From: Coprococcus eutactus
GTDB taxonomy: Bacteria > Bacillota > Clostridia > Lachnospirales > Lachnospiraceae
Assembly (NCBI RefSeq): GCF_025149915.1
Contig: NZ_CP102278.1
Coordinates: forward strand, 721,001 to 785,000
DNA: 64,000 nucleotides
Direction: 5' to 3'
The notes beneath the pieces were generated by a model. It saw only the letters and a list, made by a program, of their open reading frames with translations, did not search any database and had not been told where the DNA came from. A program made the position numbers and the translations under genes. Of the stretch, positions 26,272 to 35,675 are shown one piece after another. Numbering within the stretch: the stretch's first letter is position 1; the number at the start of each line of letters is the position of its first letter.

Positions 26272-27552
26272 CTACAGAAACTTGTCCAGCTCTGCATCGA
26301 CATTCTTCCTCTTCTTGATCTTTGGGTGGTCGATGATGTTTCCCTTGGTGATGACCATCTCAAGGTTTCTTAGGACGCGCAGATCGTCAAGAGGATTTCC
26401 TGCGGTGACTATCATGTCTGCATATTTGCCCTTCTCGATGGATCCGGTGAGCTGTCCAATCCCGGCAAGCTCCGCACTCCGCTTTGTCGCGGTGTACAGT
26501 GCAAATGAGTTGGATACCCCGACGTATTTGTGGAAGTAGTACAGCTCACGCCAGAAGTCATACTGTGTGATCCATGGACAGCCGACGTCATTTCCCAGTA
26601 CAACAGGGATGTCATTTGCCAGGGCTGCCTTTGAGCAGTCTATGATTCCCTCAAATACGACATTTCCATTGTACTGTTCGACCTCGGTCGCATTCGTGAG
26701 TGCGCGTTCAAACAGGGCATATGGAAGAGCCGGAGAGATAGTGGTGCAGAGGAATGCTCCGCGTTCCTTGAAAAGTCTGATCATGTCATCGTCCATTTTG
26801 GCACCGTGCTCTATGGAATCAACTCCGTTTTCCAGAGCAACGCGGACACCTTCGGGTGATTCGACGTGTGCGGAAACCATGTAGCCGTCTGCATGAGCCT
26901 TGTCGCAGACTGCGCGCACCATATCAGGTGACATCTTCAGTTCTCCTGGAGTGCCCTTTTCCTTTGCATCAAGCACTCCACCGGTGATCATGAGCTTGAT
27001 TATGTCAACCTTTTCTTTCTCACATTTGTTCAGGTGGGCAAGTGCTTCATCTATGTTTGCAGCAGCGATAGCTACAGATCCCGCCATATGTCCCCCGGGA
27101 ACCGAGATTCCCCGGTTGGCGGCAAGGATACGCGGCCCCGTCTTGGTGCCTGCTTCGATTTCGTCACGCAGTCTGGTGTCAAAGTTTCCAAGGCCGCCAA
27201 CAGTTCTTATGGTAGTGACACCGCTTAGCAGTTCGTCCTTTGCAAAGCCCGCCACCATGTTGTATGCGATGGCTCTGGTAAGCGCCGAGCCCATGATGGT
27301 ATTTACAAGTTTTTCATTGTTGCGCTGCTTCTTCTGTGGTTTTCCGCTTCCCGCAAGATGTACATGCATATTGATAAGACCCGGCAGAATGTAATGTCCC
27401 TGAAGGTCTATGATCTTGTATCCGTCAAGATCAGCAGTATCCTTTGCGATGTCGTATATTTTGCAGTCCCTGACCAGGATACAGAGACCGGTCTGTATCT
27501 GCATATCTTTAGTTCCGTTTAATATTTGTCCATTTGTAAATGCATAATTCAT
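26272..27552 (-). CDS. Amidohydrolase-superfamily enzyme (imidazolonepropionase-like)
   Basis: A metal-dependent hydrolase of 426 residues counted from ATG 27552, chosen because GAGGG lies six bases before it; ATG 27558 abuts the RBS. Metal-ligand motifs: H63-V-H65 in 'GLINMHVHLAGSG', Lys in 'DIIKLMITGG', His in 'VSAHVES' and 'SIEHGAK', and Asp in 'VVLGNDVG'. This fits the imidazolonepropionase-like or prolidase-like subgroup. The C-terminus has the usual 'GSIEKGKYADMIV' strand. Substrate unknown; probably an amide or peptide-like compound in the cytoplasm. Confidence 0.85.
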   Translation of the reverse strand: MNYAFTNGQILNGTKDMQIQTGLCILVRDCKIYDIAKDTADLDGYKIIDLQGHYILPGLINMHVHLAGSGKPQKKQRNNEKLVNTIMGSALTRAIAYNMVAGFAKDELLSGVTTIRTVGGLGNFDTRLRDEIEAGTKTGPRILAANRGISVPGGHMAGSVAIAAANIDEALAHLNKCEKEKVDIIKLMITGGVLDAKEKGTPGELKMSPDMVRAVCDKAHADGYMVSAHVESPEGVRVALENGVDSIEHGAKMDDDMIRLFKERGAFLCTTISPALPYALFERALTNATEVEQYNGNVVFEGIIDCSKAALANDIPVVLGNDVGCPWITQYDFWRELYYFHKYVGVSNSFALYTATKRSAELAGIGQLTGSIEKGKYADMIVTAGNPLDDLRVLRNLEMVITKGNIIDHPKIKKRKNVDAELDKFL

Positions 27553-27709
27553 AGTCATCCCTCACTTATAAAATGTGAATTTCCATAGCTCAAATATACA
27601 ATATCCTAAACATGGTTTGCAACAGATGAAGAACTTTTATATAATTGTAGACAGTATGCGGAAGCTGGAAACGAAGATAATATGTGGGAATTGAAAGAAA
27701 AACAGAAAA

Positions 27710-28660
27710 ATGAACACTATGAAGAATGAGCCATTGTCTGGCAGATCAATGCCAGAGAATAACAAAACAGAATACAAGGCACATTACCATCTGCCCGGAC
27801 TTTTTGAATTCTACGAGCTGTACAAGGTATTCCTGCCACTATACCGTGAGCACAGGGAATATTTTTACGACTGGTGTGATATCGGCTCGGTGTATGGAGC
27901 ACCGGGAGACTGCCTCTGGGGTGGTGGCAGAGTGGGATATGGCGACAGCGATGCCGGAGATGTGCTGGAGTTTATGAGTGAGTATGGAATATCGGCGAGG
28001 CTGACCTTCAGCAACTCATTGTTAAGACTGGAACATCTTGCGGATAAACGGTGTAATGATTTGTGCAGAGCGTTTGAGAAGGGTGATATTCAAAACGGTG
28101 TCATAGTCCATTCGGAGTTGTTACTTGACTATCTGCAGGAGAATTATCCGGGACTATATCTGGTTTCATCGACAACAAAGGTCATCACGGACTTTGATCT
28201 GTTTTCAGCAGAGCTTGACCGGGATGAATTCAGGTATGTTGTGCCGGATTTCCGGCTGAACAAAGCATTTGACAGGCTGAGAGCGCTTTCGCAAAAGCAG
28301 AAAGACAAAGTGGAATTCCTGTGCAACGAGTGTTGTTCGTTCTCCTGTCAGGACAGGAAAGCCTGCTATGAGGATGTGAGCCGTATGGCTCTCGGTGAGA
28401 GATCAATTCACCGCTGTACATCGCCGAACGCAGCAGACGGCTATCGTTTTTCAAAGGCGATGGAGAATCCTGGATTTATAGGTATAGATGATATAAGGAA
28501 CATTTACCTGCCGATGGGATTTTCCAATCTCAAGATAGAGGGGAGAAGTCTTGGGAGTGCCATAGTGCTGGAATTTCTGCTATACTATATGACAAAGCCA
28601 GAGTATCAGCTCAAGGTTAGAGAAGAAATATATCTTGACAATACGCTGGATCTGTTCTAG
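27710..28660 (+). CDS. Uncharacterised protein with Cys cluster, possibly U32-peptidase-like
   Basis: A 316-residue soluble protein that looks like an alternating beta/alpha barrel. It has a Cys cluster (C205, C208, C209, C213, C219) followed by Arg, Lys and Tyr, similar in placement to the cluster of U32-type proteins, some of which hold a 4Fe-4S centre. Further Cys occur near residues 106-110. The assignment to U32 is tentative; I cannot see the full family signature. The start is poorly supported, with no strong RBS; the first two in-frame ATGs are close together. Confidence 0.5.
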   Translation: MNTMKNEPLSGRSMPENNKTEYKAHYHLPGLFEFYELYKVFLPLYREHREYFYDWCDIGSVYGAPGDCLWGGGRVGYGDSDAGDVLEFMSEYGISARLTFSNSLLRLEHLADKRCNDLCRAFEKGDIQNGVIVHSELLLDYLQENYPGLYLVSSTTKVITDFDLFSAELDRDEFRYVVPDFRLNKAFDRLRALSQKQKDKVEFLCNECCSFSCQDRKACYEDVSRMALGERSIHRCTSPNAADGYRFSKAMENPGFIGIDDIRNIYLPMGFSNLKIEGRSLGSAIVLEFLLYYMTKPEYQLKVREEIYLDNTLDLF

Positions 28661-28800
28661 GCGTGCGTGGGCATTAGTCAGGGGCTGCGGATAGCACGGG
28701 AGGATAATATAGGCAGTCGATATGTACTTGAAACTTGCAGAGCATGTTTTGGCAGCTCATGAAGATAACAGAAAATTGGTGGTTGAAGGGAGAACTGTGT

Positions 28801-29568
28801 ATGGAAAGAATAAAGAATTTATCTAAGACGCAGAAGGTTCTAATGATCATTATAGTGGTGATGATCATAGCATTTTCTATAATTTATCCGATTATAATGT
28901 CCATAAAGGGAATAGAGTTCAGGGATGACTTTTTGACTCGAAAAGAAGAACAGGGAAAGGTGATATATACAGATGAATATACAAGCATCACAGTATATGA
29001 TGACCAGAGGATAGAATTTAAGTGTTATCACCGATTTACAGGAGACGAATATAGGGACATAACATATGGACCATATAGCTGGATGGAGGATCCTTCTGTC
29101 ATACCAGCAGGGACAGAGGATGGCATGTTATCATCTGATGATTATATCGGAGTAAAGATCATGGAAGGTGATAAGGTGTTTTTTAGAGGCGCTGTCTCAA
29201 AAGATGGCTACATGGTATACAATGCGGACGGCACGATGGCAAACGATTTTGATGTGGTTTTAGGAGATTATTATGCAAATCCACCGGATATTTATGAAAT
29301 AGTGAAGTTTATTACTGGTCCGCAGACTACAAACAGAGGAAATATAGTATTATATATATTCGGAATCATTATATGCATTATTGCAGTCGTAAGCATGTTG
29401 TTTCCTGATGAACTTTTCAAACTGGCTATGTGGCCCAGAGTGAGAAACTTGCATGATGTTGAGCCGTCGGACTGGGAACTTGCAGTCCGTGTCATTGAGT
29501 GGTACGTGCTTACAATTGGTGCATTTGTGGTATTTGTGATTGGGCTTACGATGGGCAGTGTGACGTGA
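28801..29568 (+). CDS. Uncharacterised membrane protein, 255 residues
   Basis: ATG 28801 is preceded by AAGGGAG; the frame is open from 28735 but without an RBS. The order is one N-terminal TM helix (about 15-35), an extracytoplasmic beta-rich domain of about 145 residues, then two more TM helices near residues 180-255. No known domain was recognised. It lies downstream of the Cys-cluster gene on the same strand with a 140-base gap. Confidence 0.65.
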   Translation: MERIKNLSKTQKVLMIIIVVMIIAFSIIYPIIMSIKGIEFRDDFLTRKEEQGKVIYTDEYTSITVYDDQRIEFKCYHRFTGDEYRDITYGPYSWMEDPSVIPAGTEDGMLSSDDYIGVKIMEGDKVFFRGAVSKDGYMVYNADGTMANDFDVVLGDYYANPPDIYEIVKFITGPQTTNRGNIVLYIFGIIICIIAVVSMLFPDELFKLAMWPRVRNLHDVEPSDWELAVRVIEWYVLTIGAFVVFVIGLTMGSVT

Positions 29569-29646
29569 TGACACCGGATGTGAGAATGAAAAAAGTGCTT
29601 AGCGCATAGATCATAGACAAATAGACGAAAGGACAACTTGAGTAAC

Positions 29647-30075
29647 ATGGCATACACACCGAATGATATATATGATTACATAATTGAGAATGACAGGGAA
29701 TCAGAATTCCTGCAGGCGATAACACTCCATAAACAGAACTTTTCCATAGGAGAGATTACAGACAGGCGTTTTCTCGTAAAAGAAGACAAGACGGTAAAGT
29801 TTATATCAAAGATGTATAAGATAAATATACAGATCACGGATGACGACATCATAACAGCGGTCATGAATGGCCTCTATGTGAGTGCATTTATATCAAGACA
29901 GGGCGATGCCTACAATGTGCATTTTCTCGTACATGCGTATCCGGAAAATATGAAGTCGCAGTTTGACGAAGAGATATTAAAGGAAGTCCTGCGATACATG
30001 ATCATGATGACTATTGTACGGCTGAGACTGGATACGCCGGAGAAGGTGGAAGAATATCTGGGGAGCAGGGAGTAG
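29647..30075 (+). CDS. Uncharacterised soluble protein, about 142 residues
   Basis: The start is either ATG 29647 or TTG 29638; the AAAGG purine run is far from the first and close to the second. The product is acidic and soluble, with no TM segment and no motif I recognise. It may be in one unit with the preceding membrane protein gene. A clear terminator follows. Confidence 0.55.
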   Translation: MAYTPNDIYDYIIENDRESEFLQAITLHKQNFSIGEITDRRFLVKEDKTVKFISKMYKINIQITDDDIITAVMNGLYVSAFISRQGDAYNVHFLVHAYPENMKSQFDEEILKEVLRYMIMMTIVRLRLDTPEKVEEYLGSRE

Positions 30076-30121
30076 CACTTTATGTAAATAAAGCTTATAG
30101 CCGCACCCCATGTGTATACGG

Positions 30122-30176
30122 AAAGTCAGGGGATGATATGTGAAGTATATCACAATCACCCCCCTGGCTTTTTTAT
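30122..30176 (+). terminator. Intrinsic terminator
   Basis: Stem about 30122-30131 with 30162-30171 (one G-T pair), an inner hairpin, and a T run after it. Confidence 0.75.
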
Positions 30177-30215
30177 GAATAATATTTGGCTGTTATAAAG
30201 TAGTTTTGATGAAAC

Positions 30216-30247
30216 AAAAAAGCTGTCTGAAATAATTCAGACAGCTT
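30216..30247 (-). terminator. Terminator of tRNA-Arg
   Basis: Perfect 12-bp stem (30220-30231 with 30236-30247). Read on the minus strand it is followed by TTTTTTG, just downstream of the tRNA. Confidence 0.85.
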
Positions 30248-30253
30248 CTGTCA

Positions 30254-30327
30254 CGTGCGCAAGAGGATTCGAACCCCCGACACCTTGGTCCGTAGCCAAG
30301 TGCTCTATCCAGCTGAGCTATGCACAC
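30254..30327 (-). tRNA. tRNA-Arg (anticodon ACG)
   Basis: A 74-base cloverleaf on the minus strand. The acceptor stem is GTGTGCA with TGCGCAC, the D-arm is present, the anticodon stem/loop is TTGGC-TACGGAC-type with anticodon ACG, and the T-loop is GGTTCGAATCC. CCA is not encoded. The wobble A is expected to become inosine and read CGN codons. Confidence 0.95.
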
Positions 30328-30451
30328 ATGTTGCTTAACAACATCAGTTATACTACAACAGATTTGATAAAATGTCAAATGAAAAGTTGCAAATATTTCA
30401 ATTTTTTCATTCTACCTGAGGTTGAAAAATATCAGTAATAAATAACTGTAG

Positions 30452-31171
30452 TTATTCTTCAGGTGATTCTCTCTTAAGTTCAGGAATATACCTCTGACCA
30501 TATATGCTGTTCTTGATGGACTGCATCTCAAGGTCTGTTGCGGATATCACATCTGCGCATTTCTTAAGTCTTGCGGAGATCATGTCCACGTTCGGGATAT
30601 CCTTCTTATATCTGAGCTGGTGATCCAGGCTCGCCCAGAAGTCCATCGCGATTGTTCTGATCTGTACCTCCACACGCATATTCCTTGTGTGGTCTGCGAA
30701 GAACACAGGAATCTCGACTATGACATGCAGACTGCGGTAGCCATTTGGCTTTGGATGCGATATGTAGTCTTTTGCTTCAATCAGGGTGATGTCGTCCTGA
30801 CTTATGAGCTTTTCTGCCACCATATATATGTCGTCGATGAATGGGCAGATGACTCTTATTCCGGCGACATCATCCAGATTGTTCAGTATACTTGCACATG
30901 TAACCGGACAGCCCTTGCTAGCAAGCTTTTTGGCAATGCTGACAGGCTTTTTGATCCTTGACTGTATGAATTCTATAGGATTTCTCTTATATCTTACGCT
31001 GAAATCATCATTCAGCACTTCGAATTTTGTCTTTACCTCTCTGATGGCACATGAATACATCATCATGATCTCCTCAAAGTTCTGCATCTCCTGCATGAAG
31101 GGATTTTCCTCCGGACGCAGAAGGGAATTGATGTATTTGCTGTTCAGAGCATTTGTCTGTATTGATTCCAT
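30452..31171 (-). CDS. relQ: Small alarmone synthetase (RelQ/YjbM-type GTP pyrophosphokinase)
   Basis: A 239-residue stand-alone (p)ppGpp synthetase domain. The start is ATG 31171 behind GGAGGAG; the longer frame to 31219 lacks an RBS. The conserved parts are 'RIKKPVSIAKKL', 'DVAGIRVICPFIDDIY', 'PKPNGYRSLHVIV' and 'VEVQIRTIAMDFWASLDH'. There is no HD hydrolase, TGS or ACT domain, so it only makes alarmone. A hydrolase-like HD protein is encoded at 54.9 kb. RelQ members are usually transcriptionally controlled during cell-wall stress. Confidence 0.9.
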   Translation of the reverse strand: MESIQTNALNSKYINSLLRPEENPFMQEMQNFEEIMMMYSCAIREVKTKFEVLNDDFSVRYKRNPIEFIQSRIKKPVSIAKKLASKGCPVTCASILNNLDDVAGIRVICPFIDDIYMVAEKLISQDDITLIEAKDYISHPKPNGYRSLHVIVEIPVFFADHTRNMRVEVQIRTIAMDFWASLDHQLRYKKDIPNVDMISARLKKCADVISATDLEMQSIKNSIYGQRYIPELKRESPEE

Positions 31172-31351
31172 AACTCCTCCAAAATGTAAAAAACTGGAAT
31201 GGTGTGTCCTGTTGCACAACTATGTGTATTATACTACATTACACTTGTGCTTAAAAATAAAATTTTATAAAATACCTGTGAATGATCAATAAATACTGAC
31301 AGGCATAACCCTTTTGCTTTATTTGTCAGTTCACAGAGTCAGGAGAAGACA

Positions 31352-32293
31352 ATGAGCTATTTTGATGAGATGATCGCCACGGAGCGTATACCGGATTCCT
31401 ATGTGGGATGGGAACAGTACAGACGTGAGGTGACGGAATATATAGAAAATAACTGCCGGGTAAAAAAAGAATCCGGGCAGGATGCAGATGCAGCGAATTC
31501 AAAGCCTGTGCTTGCACTGTGGGGAATAGGACCGGCCGGCGATATAGATATAGGAAGATTGGCAGATAATTACAGGCTGGTGCTCATAGACAGAGACAGG
31601 GAAGCTTTGCTTTCGGCAGTCAGGGAATATGGGCTGAAGGAACAGGATTATATAATAGCGGATATTCCATTCTGGCATGTAGACGATGACCAGTACCGCT
31701 TGTATGAGGCGATGCTTGAGGACTGTGCGGACACCGAGCATATACTTGAGTTCCTGACAGGCATAGCGACTGCCAATTCCGGTAAATATATTGGCAGAAC
31801 GGAATCTGGGGATATAGTAAATGACACTGACAGGTATCTTGATATATTTGATTACAGTGTGGCGGTCGGGCTTCACAGCCAGCTCAATTCCAGATTTGCT
31901 GCATTGCTTTACCACTACAGGGACAATTATCATGACGAGGATCTTAGACTCATAAGCAGTGCCATCTCGGGGCTGAACGAGGCGGCGGTGGAGAGACTCA
32001 ATGACTACATGTATCATATGACAAAGGATGTCCTCATATATGGATATGAGGTCGTTGCATGTGAGGATCAGACATGCGCAGAGAAGCTTGCAAATGCATT
32101 TGACAGGCGGGATGTGGAGACGATGAAGTCGGTGGAGGACATAGAAGGTGTGGCACAGCTCATGAAGGATATGTCGCTTCATATGAACTACGACGTGGAG
32201 CTGGTTGACAGCCGCCATATGGTATGGCCATTTGACACGGCTGGTGGCAGTAAAAATTACGTGATGGGATTTGCCGCCATGCGGAAGATATGA
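31352..32293 (+). CDS. Rossmann-fold, SAM-methyltransferase-like protein
   Basis: A 313-residue soluble protein. A motif-I-like glycine region ('LALWGIGPAGDIDIGRL') is followed by 'YRLVLIDRDREAL', a strand ending in acid as in class I methyltransferases, then 'DYIIADIPFWHVD'. The C-terminal region ('VVACEDQTC...HMNYDVELVDSRHMVWPF') resembles the end of such enzymes. I cannot name the substrate. AGGAGA precedes the ATG. Monocistronic, with 89 bases to the sigma factor gene. Confidence 0.55.
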   Translation: MSYFDEMIATERIPDSYVGWEQYRREVTEYIENNCRVKKESGQDADAANSKPVLALWGIGPAGDIDIGRLADNYRLVLIDRDREALLSAVREYGLKEQDYIIADIPFWHVDDDQYRLYEAMLEDCADTEHILEFLTGIATANSGKYIGRTESGDIVNDTDRYLDIFDYSVAVGLHSQLNSRFAALLYHYRDNYHDEDLRLISSAISGLNEAAVERLNDYMYHMTKDVLIYGYEVVACEDQTCAEKLANAFDRRDVETMKSVEDIEGVAQLMKDMSLHMNYDVELVDSRHMVWPFDTAGGSKNYVMGFAAMRKI

Positions 32294-32382
32294 TGTTGCA
32301 AATAGGCGGAAAAGATTAAAAAGTTAAATTACATTCCATAAAAATCAGTTGATATAACGTATATTATCATGAGGAGGGAGCT

Positions 32383-32901
32383 ATGACAGACAGAGAATTT
32401 GAACAGTGCATGTCTGCGATGGCGGCGGGCGACAGTGATAGCCTGCGGCACATATATGATGCGTATCTGAAGCTCATATATGCTGTGGTGTACGACGCCA
32501 TAGGACAGCGCGAGGAGGCTGAGGATGTGACATCGGAATTCTTCATCAAGCTGTACAGCATTGCGGGAAGCTATAAGCCGGGAAATGGACATAAGAAATG
32601 GCTGGTCACGATCGCCCGGAATATGGCGGTGGACAGGATCAGGAAGATAGACCGTGAGGCTCTGGTGGATGAGATACCGGAGACCGGGCAGAGTGGCAGC
32701 ATGGAGGAACAGGTTGTGAACAGCGTGTCACTGAAGGTGGCCATGGAGTCGCTTAAGCCTGATGAGCGGGAGATAGTTGATATGAAGGTGGCTGGAGGAT
32801 TTACCTTCAGAGAGATATCAGAGATAGTTGGCAAGCCGATGGGAACAGTCACGTGGCTTTACAACAGTGCAATCAAGAGACTTAGGAGGTGCAGACTATG
32901 A
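32383..32901 (+). CDS. ECF-type sigma-70 factor
   Basis: A 172-residue sigma factor with region 2 ('DAYLKLIYAVVYDAIGQREEAEDVTSEFFIKLY' area) and region 4 ('LKPDEREIVDMKVAGGFTFREISEIVGKPMGTVTWLYNSAIKRL'), and no regions 1 or 3. GAGGAGGG RBS. The next gene overlaps by ATGA and encodes a one-TM protein of anti-sigma build, so this is a sigma/anti-sigma pair. The target promoters are unknown. Confidence 0.9.
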   Translation: MTDREFEQCMSAMAAGDSDSLRHIYDAYLKLIYAVVYDAIGQREEAEDVTSEFFIKLYSIAGSYKPGNGHKKWLVTIARNMAVDRIRKIDREALVDEIPETGQSGSMEEQVVNSVSLKVAMESLKPDEREIVDMKVAGGFTFREISEIVGKPMGTVTWLYNSAIKRLRRCRL

Positions 32902-33608
32902 ACAGACATGAAGATGAACTGGAAAAGGAAATAGCTGACAAATATATAGAGAATATGGATGCACCTGATCTCTGGGAAAAAATAGAGGCAGGACTTGATG
33001 CGGTGGATGCGCAGCGGGTGCAGGATAAGAAATCTGGAGATAAGAAGTTTGGAGTCAAGAAAGACCGTAAAGTCAGGAACAGAAGAACCATCCAGATCGT
33101 CTCCGGTCTTGTGGCAGCGGCAGTGGTGTGTGTGCTGATCGTAGCCGGACCGTTAAGGAACAGCCGTAAGAGGGCAAGCGATAAGACAGCGCAGGACAAC
33201 AGTGTGAAGGTGACTTCGGATGAAAGTTATTATGCAGAAGAAAGTGACGCGGCTGCGGCAGACGATATTCAAGGCGACGCTGCTGAAATGGCAGACAACG
33301 CCACGGCGAGCTATGATGTACAGAGAAATACTGATGCTCAGAATTCTGTGAATAGTGCTGACTATATCCCCATGATCATGTTGGATGGTGTGCTCTACAG
33401 GGACACATACGACATGGTCGATGCTGACAGCGTGGATGAGAGCAAAGCGGCCTACGCTGAGAGCTACACCGATGGCGTGCCGGCAAATGACGGCGAGGTC
33501 AACTTTGACATGAACCCATCCAGAAACTCAGCCTACATTGTGTGTGATGATGGCAGCCTTGTAGTGAAGGTTGAGGGCAACTGGTACAGATTTGAGAGGG
33601 CAGAATAG
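32898..33608 (+). CDS. Putative anti-sigma factor, one TM segment
   Basis: The start is ATG 32898 with AGGAGG eight bases upstream and an ATGA overlap with the sigma gene; GTG 32889 would overlap the RBS. The cytoplasmic N-terminal ~64 residues contain 'MDAPDLWEKIEAGL', a motif common in clostridial ECF-linked membrane proteins. The TM helix spans about 65-84. An acidic, low-complexity extracytoplasmic part and a small C-terminal domain (Ser/Tyr/Val-rich) follow. Anti-sigma function is inferred from position and topology. Confidence 0.7.
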   Translation: MNRHEDELEKEIADKYIENMDAPDLWEKIEAGLDAVDAQRVQDKKSGDKKFGVKKDRKVRNRRTIQIVSGLVAAAVVCVLIVAGPLRNSRKRASDKTAQDNSVKVTSDESYYAEESDAAAADDIQGDAAEMADNATASYDVQRNTDAQNSVNSADYIPMIMLDGVLYRDTYDMVDADSVDESKAAYAESYTDGVPANDGEVNFDMNPSRNSAYIVCDDGSLVVKVEGNWYRFERAE

Positions 33609-33659
33609 CACAAACAAATCAAAAATTAAAAAAATACAGAAATTACCATAAAAAATAAT

Positions 33660-33723
33660 AATCCCTTCGTATATAGAATATAAGGCTTGACCGGTAGCTT
33701 GAAATTCATATTACGGAGGGATT
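33660..33723 (+). promoter_or_regulatory. 12-bp hairpin that buries the vWA gene RBS, terminator-like
   Basis: Stem 33660-33671 with 33712-33723 (one G-T pair) has the GGAGGG RBS of the next gene in its 3' arm and is followed by a TTTTTT run into the ATG. It can act as an attenuating terminator or as a translational lock between the anti-sigma and lipoprotein genes. A TTGACC sits inside the loop, but its spacing to a -10 is poor. Confidence 0.55.
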
Positions 33724-33727
33724 TTTT

Positions 33728-35566
33728 ATGATGAAATATAATTCAAAAATATTTGCAAGATCCATATGCGCAGTTATGGCAGGGATTATGATGGTAGGAG
33801 GTCTTACGGGCTGCGGTAACGATGATGCAGTAGATGGCAGGGGAATGCGCCTTGAAAAACAAAATGGGGATAAGACAGAGATAACAGGGATCGCAGAAAA
33901 GTACAGGGAAAAAGAAAGTAAGCAAAAAAAGAAGTCGCTGCAGGACAATGGCTTGAGAGGAATATTCAACAGTACGTCGAATGATGTTATGTATGCGGAG
34001 GAAGCTTGTGATGTGGAAACAGTCGCTGGAGATACAGCGATGGTGACAGATACTTCAAATTCTATGTATTCAGAGGTCGCCTACGATACGAGAGAATATG
34101 ACAGCATGACGGAGAATGGATTTGTGTCCACAGTTGACAGACCACTTTCTACATTTGCGGCGGACAGGGATACAGCATCCTACAGCAACGTTAGGTCATA
34201 TATAGAGTCAGGTAGTCTTCCTCCTGATGGAGCGGTGAGAATAGAGGAGATGTTGAATTATTTTACCTATGACTACAGAAAGAAGCCTGAGGACGGAGAG
34301 AAGTTTTCTATATACACAGAATATTCGGACTGCCCGTGGAACAAGGACACAAAGCTTATGATGGTGGGGATCAACACAGACGAGATAGATTTCGGGGACA
34401 AGAAGCCTTCAAATCTAGTGTTCCTGATCGATACCTCGGGATCTATGTATGATGACAATAAACTCCCTCTTGTGCAGCAGTCATTTGCTATGCTCGCGGA
34501 GAATCTGGATGAAAATGACAGGGTTAGCATAGTGACTTATGCGGGAGAGGATACTGTGGTGCTCTCGGGTACACCAGGTTCAGAGCAGTATACTATAAGT
34601 GAGGCTCTTTCAAATATGACCGCTGAGGGCTGCACCAACGGCGGCGATGCCATCATCACAGCTTATGAGCTGGCGGAGAAAAACTTCATAAATGGTGGAA
34701 ATAACCGTGTCATACTTGCGACAGATGGGGACTTGAACGTGGGGCTGACCAGTGAAAGCGACCTTGTGGATCTAATAACCGAGGAGAAAAAGGAAAACAA
34801 CATTTTCCTCAGCGTGCTTGGGTTTGGAACGGACAATCTGAAGGACAACAAGCTTGAAGCGCTGGCAGATAACGGCGATGGAAGCTATGCATTTATAGAT
34901 TCCGCATATGAGGCAAAGAAGGTGCTGGTGGACGAGATGGGCGGCACACTGAACACCGTTGCCAAGGACGTGAAGTTTCAGTTAGAGTTCAACCCGACAA
35001 ATGTAAAGGGATACAGACAGATAGGCTATGAGAACCGCGCTCTTGCGGATGCGGATTTTGCAAATGATGCGGTGGACGGCGGTGAGATAGGTGCAGGACA
35101 CATGGTTACGGTGCTGTATGAGATAGTGCCGGCCGGATCTGATTTTGAAGTACCTGCGGCCAATCACAAATACGGAGAAAATATAAATCAGGTGAATACA
35201 GCAGAGTCAACATCACAAGACCTTCGGGATAAGTCAGATAGCGCAGAGAACTATGCAGGTGAGCTTGCGACAGTGAACATAAGATACAAGGACCCCGATG
35301 GAGATAAGAGCAACCTTGTGAGCTGTGTGGTGAAGACAGACAGCTACAACGGCGGAATGTCCGCTGACATGAGTGCGGCAAGTGCAGTGGCGGCTTATGG
35401 CATGCTCCTCAAAAACAGTGAGTACGCGGGAGCAGCAGATCTTGATATGGTTCTGTCGCTGGTTAGTGGGAAGACGGGAAGTTCATCCGACAGTGATGAC
35501 ATTATCGATATGCAGTGGCAGGATTTTGCAGATATGGTACGTCAGACTCAGAAAATCAAGGGTTAG
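33728..35566 (+). CDS. von Willebrand factor A lipoprotein (YfbK-like)
   Basis: A 612-residue surface lipoprotein: signal peptide with lipobox LTG-C29, then a low-complexity acidic linker. Next is a vWA N-terminal segment ('FAADRDTASYSNVRSYIESG') and the vWA domain with MIDAS D235-T-S-G-S239. A C-terminal beta-rich domain (YfbK/DUF3520 type) closes the protein. vWA domains bind metal-mediated ligands; the role here is unknown. It follows the sigma/anti-sigma pair and may be their target or partner. Either of two adjacent ATGs could start it. Confidence 0.85.
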   Translation: MMKYNSKIFARSICAVMAGIMMVGGLTGCGNDDAVDGRGMRLEKQNGDKTEITGIAEKYREKESKQKKKSLQDNGLRGIFNSTSNDVMYAEEACDVETVAGDTAMVTDTSNSMYSEVAYDTREYDSMTENGFVSTVDRPLSTFAADRDTASYSNVRSYIESGSLPPDGAVRIEEMLNYFTYDYRKKPEDGEKFSIYTEYSDCPWNKDTKLMMVGINTDEIDFGDKKPSNLVFLIDTSGSMYDDNKLPLVQQSFAMLAENLDENDRVSIVTYAGEDTVVLSGTPGSEQYTISEALSNMTAEGCTNGGDAIITAYELAEKNFINGGNNRVILATDGDLNVGLTSESDLVDLITEEKKENNIFLSVLGFGTDNLKDNKLEALADNGDGSYAFIDSAYEAKKVLVDEMGGTLNTVAKDVKFQLEFNPTNVKGYRQIGYENRALADADFANDAVDGGEIGAGHMVTVLYEIVPAGSDFEVPAANHKYGENINQVNTAESTSQDLRDKSDSAENYAGELATVNIRYKDPDGDKSNLVSCVVKTDSYNGGMSADMSAASAVAAYGMLLKNSEYAGAADLDMVLSLVSGKTGSSSDSDDIIDMQWQDFADMVRQTQKIKG

Positions 35567-35675
35567 AGAAAACTCTTTTATTTTATTGATAATTCTTGTA
35601 TAATAACAAATTAGAGTGTCTTATTAGACGAAATAAATTAAAAATATCAATAAATAGACAGAAAGGGTAAGATTC

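Noticed and set aside
33728..35566. MoxR-vWA chaperone system
   Set aside because: No MoxR-type AAA ATPase is adjacent and the protein is a secreted lipoprotein.
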